This document shows, one piece after another, positions 24,701-35,314 of a DNA stretch of 64,000 nucleotides. Below the pieces are notes generated by a model, which saw only the letters and a program-made list of their open reading frames with translations, did no database searches and had not been told where the DNA came from. Source of the DNA: Hevea brasiliensis (lineage: Eukaryota > Streptophyta > Magnoliopsida > Malpighiales > Euphorbiaceae); NCBI RefSeq assembly GCF_030052815.1, contig NC_079510.1, positions 37,420,358-37,484,357 on the forward strand, read 5' to 3'. The position numbers and the translations under genes were made by a program. The stretch's first letter is position 1. The number at the start of each line of letters is the position of its first letter.

Positions 24701-25238
24701 TGTATAGAGTTGTATAAAGATTGTAATAAATTTTGGTTTGGATTTTTCTTAATGTAAATCTTTGTAATGATGTATATAAATTGTTTTATCTTTAATGAAA
24801 TATGAATGGAAGTATTTTGTATTAATTTGAATGAAATTGATTAATAGTATTTTGATGATTGTTGAATTTTGAAAATTGATAAATGATGTTGAAATTGATT
24901 GGGATGGTTGTGAAAGTGATGAAGTTATTGTGACAAATCATTGGAAGTGCTTTTTACAGGTATTTGAAGAACTATTTTCTCAAAATACAGATGGCACTCC
25001 GCCAAAATTTTTATAAAATTTGCGGAAAAATAAAATGGAACAAAGATTTTTACTAGTTTTAAATCTTCGAATAAATGATTTTAATACCTATTAGAAAATG
25101 CTCACCACTTATAAAGTAAGAAAATTATTTTAAAATCCGTTGTAGGGTACTTAATGAGTTATCGGTAGGTGAAGTTCAGTAGTTCATTAGGTATCCTACG
25201 GGATCATGTTATGCCTTATAGAGGGGTAAGGTGTGACA
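21729..25238 (+). mobile_element. Solo giant LTR, family B, copy 1 (3510 bp)
   Basis: It starts TGTAATACCCCTATTTGTAT and ends GGTGTGACA, with perfect CACTT duplications at 21724-21728 and 25239-25243. It lies inside the family A LTR. It is related to the copy at 27313 (shared TAGCCTGGTATATTTCACT and GGTCCGGACAATTAAGG). No internal region, PBS or PPT is present. The hairpin array is at 24501-24627. A polypyrimidine-poor leader with (A/G)-rich runs lies near 22240-22300. Confidence 0.9.
24501..24627 (+). other. LTR hairpin array, family B copy 1
   Basis: Four short inverted repeats follow one another: CTGAGT/ACTCAG (24501-24518), CGATGG/CTATCG (24519-24539, one G-T pair), AGCAGC/GCTGCT (24559-24577) and GGGTATA/TATACCC (24611-24627). 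The same order occurs in the other giant LTRs here. The function is unknown. Confidence 0.8.
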
Positions 25239-27312
25239 CACTTAAGGATAGATTTCTCCCTTAAGTAAGCTTCATCTTCTTCATTCTTCTTCCAAGCCGA
25301 ATTGAGCTTTCTCCCAAAACTCCCATGGCCGCCCCACATGCATAACTCCCAAACCCTTCATTCTCACTATGAAATCAAAGGCTTCCTTCATTAAAAGTGA
25401 TCACCACATCATGGGAAACATATAGGCAGCAAAAGGAAGAAGGAATTTTGAAGATTTACAAGCTTGGAAAAAGTTAGATTCAAGGTTAGTGTCTAATCTT
25501 TCCTCTTTCCTTCATTAAATTTTGTTTTGAGTTTGAAATGAGTTGTTATGAAGTGAAATTTGAAGGAATTGATGAGGAATTGATAAGTCCCCAATTTGGT
25601 AGCCATGGATATTGAAGAAGTTTAAGTTATTTTTACATGAAATTGATGGGTAATGAAGTTAATTAGGCCAATTACATGAATTAGTAATTTAATGTTATGC
25701 GTATGCTTGAATTAGGTATTTGAAGTGAGGTTGTGAATTGAATATGGAAATTTGAAACATATGTACAATTGGGTAGCTTTGATGTATTTAAGAGAGCTTT
25801 AATCTCATGTATATTAATGTTGATTATGAGTTAATGGAATGTACATTAGTGGTTTTGATCAATTGATTAGAGTTTGAAGATTTGTATAAGTGTTGGATAT
25901 TGATTTAATTGAATTAAGTGTTGCTGGATATTTGACTTAAATTGAGTTGTTGAGGGACAATTGATTTAATGGAATTGAGTTATTACTAGATATTTGATTA
26001 CATTGGGTTGTTGTTGGACAATTGACCAAATTGTAAAGTGAATGATGTCCATTAGAAGTGCCAATTTTCAATGCAAAGTGTGGTTAGTAAGGGCAGTATG
26101 CATTTTAGGTTATAAGTGAATTTGTGTGACCCCAATTGGTATGAGGCCAATTAGAGATAAAACTAGACATAAAATAAGCCAACTTTCATGGAGAAAACTT
26201 GCCAAAATTCTGCCTAGTAAATGACCTAAGAAGTGACCAAATCTGGATTGCCAAAAATGTGAGCCTAGAATTTGACTATATGAACAGTAATCAGTTTTTT
26301 GGCCATAACTTACTCAAAACAGGTCCAAATGACCTAAAATTTATACCATTGAAAAGCTTAGACATAGAGCTACAACTTTGGTGAAGATCACCATGCCTAG
26401 AAATGCCAATTACCAAGTTAAAATGATCAAAAAAATTGGGTTACAAAAACTGGCCGAATTGACTTTGACTTAAAAATGACCTAAACTTTATAATATAAGT
26501 GCAACTTGACTAGCAATAGTAAAATGACCATAACTTGGTCCATAGAACTCCAAATGACATAAAATCAGTCCCACAATTTCAATAAGACATAGATCTACAA
26601 TATTGGTAATTTGACCAAAACCCAAAAATTAAGGGAACTAGGTCAATTAAATTAATTAATTTAGCACACTAAATCTGGAATTAGCACATTAGACCATAAA
26701 ATCTGAAAAATTCAAATAAGCATATCTCTCACCAGAAGTGTCCAATTTAAATGAGCCATACCAATATGGAAAGCTAAGAAAGAGACCTAAAACATTGTTT
26801 TAGATAACTTCCTCAAATTATAAATGTATAAGGTCAGAATTTAAGGTCAAAGCTAATGACCTAATTGAGGACCATGCCAATATAGGACCTTTGAGTCCAA
26901 GTTAACAATTTGTCTATAAAGAATTCTATAAGACTGGAAAAATGGTAAGCAAAATTTCGAGTTGTCCCTAAGACATAGGGCAGCAATACTTATGAAGAAT
27001 TCTAGACCTCAATGTGATTACAAACAGTCCAAATAAATTAGTAAAGTCAGAACCGAAAATGCCTAAAAAAGAAACTAAAATTTAGATTTGACCTAGTTAT
27101 GGTTAATTGACCATAACTTGAGCCATACAACTCCAAATGGAGTGATTCAAAAAGGAAATTAAAGAAGACACTATGAGAAACAATTTAATAAAGAGAAATC
27201 TATTAAATTTACACTGTAGCTTGGTCCAATAGACAGTAAACATTGGCCATGAAATCTGTAAAATGGCAATAAAATACAATAAGCTTTAAAATGAAATTGA
27301 TAACATATACCA
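25239..27312 (+). repeat. Family A LTR, middle block
   Basis: This is host-LTR sequence between the two family B insertions. It is non-coding. It holds at least four copies of the CCATAACTT...CTCCAAATG...AGACATAGA module (near 26300, 26525, 26755 and 27108). The open frames in it are not conserved between copies. Confidence 0.8.
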
Positions 27313-30300
27313 TGTAACACCCCTGTTTGCATAGCCTGGTATATTTCACTGTTCTGGTGACCGAAGTAGGTCCGGACAATTAAGGGGATTGGAACCACAC
27401 TTAAGACAACTAGATAAGCCATAAACACAAATAATTAGTAATTGTCAATTAGTTAAGTATAAATAAGAAAAACATAACATAAGAAGTTAAACGAGCCGAG
27501 AGTCACAGTGATGGGTGACCTTCTTGGGAGCGACTGCGAAGTCAATTTAAACTCAAATTTCGAACCGTAAAATGTGACGCCGCTATCCTTAGGACCATTA
27601 CGAACACAGTGGATAACAGAAAATCATGAAAAAGAATTGTTAATCCAGTCAAATAATTAGGTCAGGGATCCGGAAGAAATATTGAATTATTTGCAAACCG
27701 GGTTGAATCGGCGAGGGGCAATTTGGTCAATTAACCCCGAGAGTTGACTCCTGACCTAACTGTCAAATAAAATCGGAGAAAAGAAAATTTCGGAGTCAGG
27801 AATTAAATTAAAGAACTAATAGAAAAATAATAAAAAAAAGAGAGAAAATAAAAAATGTGTAGGAAGATGACATCATGCATGACATCATGCATGATGCCAT
27901 AAAGATTATAATTAATAAATTTAATTAATTTGATTTTTAAGTTTCCATAAGGATAAAAGTCATAAAAAAATGAAAAAAAAATAGGAAAAAGAAAAAGTTG
28001 AAAAAGTGAAAAAGGTTTATTACATCATGCATGACATCATGCATGATGCAATAAACTTAATAATTAAGAATTTAAAAATTATGGAATAATTATGTATTAA
28101 GTTAGCTAAAATTTATAAAAGAAAAGAAAAGAAAAAAATGGTCTTCCTCACCCATTTTTGCCGTCTCTCACCTCTCACCCTCTCCCTCTCAAAATCCTCC
28201 ATTAAAGCTTGTGTGTAAGCTTTTAAAACCCCAAATTTTCCCATAAACTCCCCAAAAATTATGGATTACACCTTGTTCTTGTAACTTGGGAAGGAGAACT
28301 AAGGAAAGAAAAGTGAAGAAAGTGAAAGATTTGAAGATTGAAAATTCAAAGAAAGGTTAGTAAGGTAAACTTGAAATTTCTAGTTGAATTAATTGTGTTT
28401 ATAGTTCAATTAACTTAGAATTATGCTTAAAATGAAAAGAAATTAATTATTGGAGGATTAAAACAAAATTCATCCAGCTAGGGTTTTGATGTGTGTGCAT
28501 GAATTTGATGGACTTAAAGGTGTATGTGAGCTTGATTGAGTTGAAGAAGCATGTATATAGGCATTGAATTGGTTAAATGCAACAACTTAGTGAGTTAGGG
28601 TTTTGGACCTAGGGTTTGGGAGACAAAATTTGGAGAAATGGTGGAATGATGTCTTTGACCTAGTTTGAAGTGAGAAATGGTCATTTGTGACCAAATGAAG
28701 TGTGTTGGAATTGTTGGAGTTGAGGTTCAATTCGGATTCAATGTGGTCATGCTGCTGGCACTGGCAGCATGACCAAGGTCCCTTTGAGGGACCAAAAATG
28801 AAAATTTACAAGTCCAATTGGTATGAGACCAATTGAGAATGAAAATAGACACTAAATGACACAATTTTCATTCAGAAACCATGCTCAAAAAGTGACTAAA
28901 ACCTAGTGAACAAATTGATTCAATTCGGAAAATCTCAGTCTGTCCTTGTATAAACTGACCAAATGAACAGTCTGTTCATTTGGTCATAACTTGAGCTAGG
29001 CAGGTCAAAATGACCTGAAATTTTACCAGTGGTTAGGTGAGATATAGAACTAAAATTTTTATAAAGAACATAAACCCAAATTATGCCATTAATCAAGTCA
29101 TTTGGCCACCCAAATTTAGTGACCTAAAACTGTCAGAACCAAAAATTGCCCAGAATTCTGGGTTGAGTCTAATCCGGCAGCTATGGTTCAAATGGCTATA
29201 ACTGGAGCTACAAAACTCCAAATGGAGTGAATTTAGTTAAGATAATAGGGAACATTTTCTATGAAGGAAGTTTTGCCAAATTCTAACAGTAAAGTGACCA
29301 ATGGAACAGTGCAACTTAGGACACAAAAACTGAAAATTTGCAAATTTGCCTAAAAGACTTAGAATTTAAGTAAACAACCAAAACCAATAAATTTAGTGAC
29401 CAAAATGTGGTATGTGGGTGAAGTTGGAGTTCCCATACCTATTAAGCCTTAGAAATTCAATAAATTGACTTGAATAGTACCATGAATAGTAACTCCAAAA
29501 TGAAAATTTCCAAGCATGTTAGTTTAAGCATATTTGGGCTAGAATTAAGTATTTATGAATTAATTATTGGATTTACTGTGAAATAAGATATTGAAACACT
29601 ATAAATGTTGTGTTTCAGTTGAAAAAGACCCAGAAGGCCTAGAGGCGATTAAGTCCAGGTTTGTGCACAATAACTTTAAATTATTGTTTTCCCACTGAAA
29701 ACTTGATTTATATGCATTGTGTTAATTATGGGTTTTGAGAACTATGGTGTTGCCACTTGTTAATGGAAATTTGATTTTGAAAATTGATTGTGTTTGTGCA
29801 CAAAAATTTTCAATTATAGTTTTCATAATGGAAATTGATTTGTTATACATTATGAATTTCGAGAATGTTGTGTTGCCTATTCTACAATGGAAATTTGGAA
29901 TGAAAATTATTTGTTAATTTGTATGAAATATTTAAACAATATGGTTTTGAATTTAGTTATGGCTTTGAAAATATTATTTGAAAAATAGTGTGTTGCCTAC
30001 TTTGTAAATGAAAAGTTTAGAGTGAAATATGATTTGTGAATTGTATAAAATATTTGAATAACTTGATTTAAATTGTTTTTTATTCATACTTGGCATGGCA
30101 ATATTAATATGTTCCTTCTCCACTTGTGGGGTGAGTTTGATATTTGATCACTTTTCTCCTTCTCTGGCTTTCCAATCCAAGGGGTGAGTGTGGATGAGTA
30201 CTCATTCGCTAGCTAGCCACCTCCCTCATTGATTTCGATTAGTGGGGGTGTTTGCCTTGTCGTGATGTACACACGGCATGTTCAGAAATTTTGTATCATG

Positions 30301-31219
30301 GCCTAAGTTGTGTTATTGTTTGGCAACACTATGTTTATTAAATTGTTTGATCAAGTTGTGTTGTATTAAGCTTTGAAAATTATGACTTGGTATAAATGTG
30401 ATTTGAGAAAAAAAAATTGTGAAATGCGATTATGAGATTTTTGAATGATGATTTGTTCATAAATGTTTTATATTATGTATTTTATGCTTTATTGTGCACC
30501 ACTGAGTATTTATATACTCAGCAATAGCTTTAACTTGCTGTCGTAGATAAGGAAAAGGGCATAGCAGCAGAGCGAGCTGCTACACTCAGAGAAGAGTATA
30601 ATTGAAGAATTTTTGTACGGGTATTTGTCTATACCCTAGTAGTTTAGTTTGATGTAAATATGATAGTATGCATATGTATATTTGTAATTTGAGCAGTTGT
30701 ACAAATAAAATTGTAATAATATTATTTTTGAGATTTTGCATCTGTAAATCAACTTATGAATGTAAAATTAAATATTTAATATGTAATGTGCATGAGTTAT
30801 GAAATGTTTTGAGATATTAATTTTTGATTTGAAATTTGGATTTTGAGTTGAAGTGTTGCCATTGTTGTTGATTTGAAGTTTGGTGGTTGCAAATGAAGTT
30901 GTGATTGAGAAATATATTGGGAGTGTTTTTATTTTCAGGTTTTGAAGAATTGTTTTCTCAAAATATAGACGGCACTCTGCCGAAATTTTTGTAAAAATTG
31001 CAGAGATTTTAAATATCCAAAAATTTGATTTATGTTTGGACTCTAAATGAAGGTTTTTAAAATTTGAAAAAAAATTTTACCCACTGATTCCAAAATGAAC
31101 GAAAATTGTTTTAAAAATCCCTTGTAGTATATTTAATGGGTTATCGGTAGGTGACGTACGGTAATTTATTAGGTGTACTACGGGAATATGTTACATCTTA
31201 CGAGGAGTAGGGTGTGACA
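27313..31219 (+). mobile_element. Solo giant LTR, family B, copy 2 (3907 bp)
   Basis: It starts TGTAACACCCCTGTTTGCAT and ends GGTGTGACA, with perfect TACCA duplications at 27308-27312 and 31220-31224. It is about 400 bp longer than copy 1, partly through a local duplication of a GACATCATGCAT-rich segment (27875-27900 and 28020-28055). The hairpin array is at 30502-30636. There is no internal region. Confidence 0.9.
30502..30636 (+). other. LTR hairpin array, family B copy 2
   Basis: CTGAGTAT/ATACTCAG (30502-30521), CAATAGC/GCTGTCG (30522-30543, one mismatch and one G-T pair), AGCAGC/GCTGCT (30563-30581, bounding AGAGCGA) and GGGTAT/ATACCC (30619-30636). It has the same order and spacing as in the other LTRs. 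Confidence 0.8.
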
Positions 31220-32063
31220 TACCAACACTTAGAGACTATAAATGTGACAAATTGGGAACATTAAAATTAATTCACCTAGTGTGTATTAATAGTCAATATT
31301 ATAGGTTAACTAATGAAATGAATTGAAGGGAATAGTACCAAGAAAATTTAGATATTGGATTTTATTGTAAGAAACAATTTAACTGAGTACTGAAACACTT
31401 TAAATTGTGTGTTTCAGTTGAAAAGATATTGAAAAGCATAAGGAACATTGAGTCAAGGCTTAGAGGTGACTCAAATCAGGTCTGTGCACAATACTTTTTA
31501 TATTCACTGCTTTTACTAGAAAATTTATTTAGAGAAATGAGTTATGAATAATTTTTTATTGTTTAGGCTTTGGAAATTTTATTTGGAAATTATTGTATTG
31601 CCTACTTTGTAAATGGAAATTTTGAGATAAAATGCAATTTGCGATTTGTATGAAAAATTTAAATCTTGTGATTTGGAATTGTTTTGATTCACACTTGGCA
31701 TGACAATATTACTATGTTTCTCCTCCATTTATGGGGTGAGTATGACTATATTCCTCCCTCTTTGACTTGTCAGTCTGAGGTGAGTATGGATAAGTACTCA
31801 TTATCTAGCTAGTCACCTCCCTCATTGATTTCGATTAGTGGGGTGAGTATGCCTTGTCGTGGTGTACAACACGACATGTTCAAAAAATTTTGTGTCATGA
31901 CCTAAGTTATGTTATTGATTGACAACACTGTGTTATTAAATTGTTTGATCAAATTTGTGTTATATGAGCTTTGAAAATTGTAACATAAAATTGTGAATTA
32001 TTTGAATTGTAAATTATTAATAAATGTTTTATATACTGCATTTTAAATTGTTATTGTACGCCA

Positions 32064-32186
32064 CTGAGTAAATTTTACTCAGCGATAGCTTTTTCATTGC
32101 TATCGCAGGTAGACAGACAGATATAGCAGCAGAGTAGGCTGCTTGTGCTACACTTTTGGGATTTTGCCGGGTATATTGAATATACC
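32064..32186 (+). other. LTR hairpin array, family A
   Basis: CTGAGTAAATTTTACTCAG (32064-32082) is nearly a perfect palindrome. Next come CGATAGC/GCTATCG (32083-32105), AGCAGC/GCTGCT (32125-32143) and GGTATATTGAATATACC (32170-32186). Confidence 0.85.
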
Positions 32187-32742
32187 GCCTCCTTATAATT
32201 TTTGTTGTAATGTATGTGATCTGTATGTATATATTGTACTTGGTCTTAAGAAGTTGTAAAATAAAGTTGTAAATTATTTTGACCTGTTAAAATGTTGTAT
32301 TACAATTCTCTTATTTAAACTTTTGAAATACTCATTTATTTTGCACTTTATCTTTGGAATTGCTGAAAATGATATTAGATTGAGTTTGAATTATGTTGAG
32401 GACACTGATTTGAGTTGAGCCATATTGGAGTTTGGGATTGAACAAATATATTGGAAGTGCTTTTCATAGGTTTTTGAAGAACTGTTTTGCTCTAAATATA
32501 GATGGCACTCTGCCGAAATTTTTACAGAAATTATTGGTACTTCAGATTTGCTATTTGATTTCACTTCAATTAAATTTTTTTTTTTAACACTTGTCAAAAG
32601 TGCTCACCACTGTAAAAAGAAATAAGGTTTAAAATCCCTTGTAGTGTATTTAATGGGTTATCAGTATACGAAGTTTGGTAATTCATTAGGTATACTACGG
32701 GATCATGTTATGCCTTATGGAGGGGTAAGGTGTGACATTTTG

Positions 32743-33008
32743 TCAATCCGAGAATATCTCCTATGAATCTACCTTTATCCTTATTTTGACAATGTTTCTG
32801 TTCAGTATGCGTTATGCTTGGTTTGATGTTGTTCTTTTGCTATTGCTCAGTTTAGGTTTGGGCTGGGCTATTTTTCACTTGGCTTGAGACTTGGTGGTAT
32901 ACTCGGTCTGTGGCAAGCTTTGACCTATTGATTGCCACATCAGATGTCTTGTTTCTCGGGTGTTGATGTTTTAACTGCTAGGTTGGTTATTTTGTCCGAG
33001 TAGTTTCA
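32743..33008 (-). repeat. Left (3') LTR of the Tat-like element, second part
   Basis: It resumes after the TTTTG duplication and aligns with 48241-48502. It ends GTCCGAGTAGTTTCA at 33008. Read on the minus strand, the LTR begins TGAAACTACTCGGAC. Confidence 0.88.
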
Positions 33009-33026
33009 TTAGTCCCCCTGATACAT
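33009..33026 (-). other. Polypurine tract of the Tat-like element
   Basis: On the minus strand ATCAGGGGGACTAA lies directly before the LTR start. Polypurine tracts prime plus-strand DNA synthesis. Confidence 0.75.
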
Positions 33027-33039
33027 TTAAGCCATGGTT

Positions 33040-35314
33040 AGAGGTAGGATCTTTTGTACAATAATTCGTCCAGTATCTTGTACCTTCTAATTTTTGCACT
33101 ATCTTTTTGGTTTCAAGTTGAATCTTTTGGAAGTGTATCCTAATGAAGATAGTAGAAAATAGGTGTCATCCTTGTTTCACCAATGTTGATTTGTAGTGCT
33201 TATTGTTTATCCATAGTTGGCATTGCTATTTCTTCTAGAGGGATGGGTTGGGAGAAATGTTGTTCACCTACTACTGCTCCTTTTGCTAGAGTATCTGCTT
33301 CCTGATTTTCTTCCCTCAGTATTTGGAGAATGTTTACATCTCTACTGTCTGCTTAGATTTGGGCTAACATACTTTGGATCTATAGCTTGTATCTTCCCAA
33401 GTTATGATCTTTTACTTGGTAGTTTCCCTATTGACTTTTTAGGCTCTTACCTCATTGATGATTCATAATACCATGAAGATGGCTTTTTATTTGGTTACAT
33501 TATTTGTTGCTTGGAATGTTAGCTTTATTGCATATTCTAACTTTACTTTGTGTGGTCCCTTTAGTACTATACCTATTCCTATACTAGAAGAACTTGATGC
33601 TCCATCTTTCCATATGTTCCACTATTCCTTTGATTTTTTTTCTCATTCAGGAATTGGAGTTAGCTCGGCCATAAAATCTATGAGTACTTATGCTTTCAGT
33701 ATGTCCTTGGCACGTATCTGATGTCATACGCTCTAAGGATGATAGACCATGTTACTAAACGTCCGGACATCTCTGGTTTGTGTAAGTTCTTCTGTAGTGG
33801 GTAATTGTTTGGACTTTGATGGTGTGCACTTCGAAGTAAGGCTTCAATTTAGTTACCATTAATAAGATGCGTAGGTGAGCTTTTCAAGATTAGGTAATTC
33901 AATTAAGATTATTTCAGTATTTAACTAGTGTAGTGTATTGGCCTTTGCTCACCTTTTTCTTCTCTCACGAGAATTGAGCTAATGGTCTCCTTAGTTACCT
34001 CACCCAATTTTGGCCATTCAAGTAATGGAAGGGATGATAAAAGTTATTTTAAATGATAAAAGGTTACCTGGAATTCATCTATGCATTTGAAGTTATTTCT
34101 TACTCTTAAAGCTTGAAAAAATGGCAGACATTTCTAGCTGAGTAACTCATGAATCTGTTGAGAGCAGTAATTCGTCTGTTCAGTCGCTGTACTTCCTTTA
34201 TGTTACTTAGAGGCTACATATCAATGATTGCTTAGATTTTTTCAGGATTCACCTTTATCCCTCATTCAGATATCATGAAACTGAGGTACTTGCCTACTTT
34301 TACTTCGAATGTACATTTGTTTAGGTTTAGCTTCATTCCTGCTTTGTCTAATACATCAAATGTCTCGGCTATGTCTCTAGCATGATCCTCCATTCTTCTT
34401 GATTTTATAATAATCTCATCAACATATACTTCGACTATTTGGCTTTTTTGTTCTTTAAACATTTGGTCCACCTTTGGTATGTTACCCCGGTATTTTTCAG
34501 ACCGAATAACATTGCTCTGTAGAGAATACTCGTGAATCTATCATAAAGGTAGTATTCTCGTTACCTTTTGGAACCATCCTTATTTGGTGGTATCTTGATA
34601 TAGCATCGATTAACGACACTACTACATGCCTGGCTATTGCATTTACCAACTTGTAGATGTTCGACAGTGGGTAGTGATCCTTCAGACACACTTTATTGAG
34701 GTCTGTGTAGAAACACACATTCACCATTTTTCACTTGCCCTTTTGACTAAGACAACGTTGGCTACCCAGGTTAGGTATTTAACTTCTCATATTAGACTTG
34801 GATCAAATGATTTTTTAACTTCATTTTCAATTACCTGTTGATATTCTAGTGTGAAGTGTCTTTTCTTTTGTTAGACAAGTTTTACTTCGGGGTTGACATT
34901 CAACTTGTGAGTAATTATTGCTTAATCTATTCCCTTTATATTCTTTGCCTTCTAAGCAAATGTGGTAATTCTGTTTTTTTAATGTTTGGATGACTGCTTC
35001 TCTGTTTGACCCACTAAGTGTAGTTTTGAGGTGAACTTTCTTCCCTTCTTCTAATTCCTTCTCTGCTATTGAGTGGACCAGTTCAGGTTAGATTTAACTT
35101 TTTGATTTCTCTAGTAGCTCAATTGGTAGGGTGACTTTCGTAACTACTTTTGTTGATTTCTTGTAACATTATTGTGCTGATTTTTGGCTCCCTCGAAATA
35201 CTACTGTTCTTCCAAGAGTAGGCAACTTCATACATAGCCATTGCATGCTAATTACTATGCCATTATCATTTAAGATCGGTCGGCCGAGGATAATGTTATA
35301 TGATAAGGGAATAT
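33040..35314 (-). pseudogene. Tat-like pol remnant: end of protease, RT, RNase H
   Basis: Read leftward from 35314. The C-terminal part of the protease contains SYNIILGRPILND (about 35250-35300). The RT starts near 34850 (WVANVVLVKRASEKW, then TDLNK and DHYPL). Its active site reads YVDE instead of the usual YVDD (near 34425), and LNLNKCTFEV with the end of the palm follows. Next comes the connection (IKEVQRLNRRITALNRF near 34160). RNase H pieces include ATNNVTK (about 33500) and EENQEADTLAK (about 33290). Then comes the LYKRSYL-type linker near 33080. The PPT follows directly and no integrase is found. Frameshifts and stops are present throughout. The first half of the protease lies at 45965-46190, beyond the inserted 10.6-kb element. 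Confidence 0.82.

Larger units (their letters stand above)
21098..32737 (+). mobile_element. Solo giant LTR, family A, holding two further solo LTRs
   Basis: It starts TGTAACACCCCTATATTCGG and ends AAGGTGTGACA, with perfect TTTTG duplications at 21093-21097 and 32738-32742. Its own sequence is in three blocks (21098-21728, 25239-27312, 31220-32737), about 4.2 kb in all. That matches in size and ends the LTRs of the complete element at 35315-45959, which it resembles in opposite orientation. There is no internal region, so it is a solo LTR. It carries the conserved hairpin array at 32064-32186 and several copies of a degenerate module containing CCATAACTT. Confidence 0.88.

Noticed and set aside
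21098..25238. A complete element with LTRs at 21098 and 21729
   Set aside because: The two starts belong to different LTR families, each with its own target duplication, so the second is nested in the first.
29735..29917. Short plus-strand frame in solo LTR B2
   Set aside because: Built from internally repeated words (TGGAAATTTG, TGTGTTGCC); no similarity to proteins.
33217..33721. Two overlapping plus-strand frames with hydrophobic segments
   Set aside because: The minus strand encodes Tat RNase H remnants here, so these are antisense shadows.
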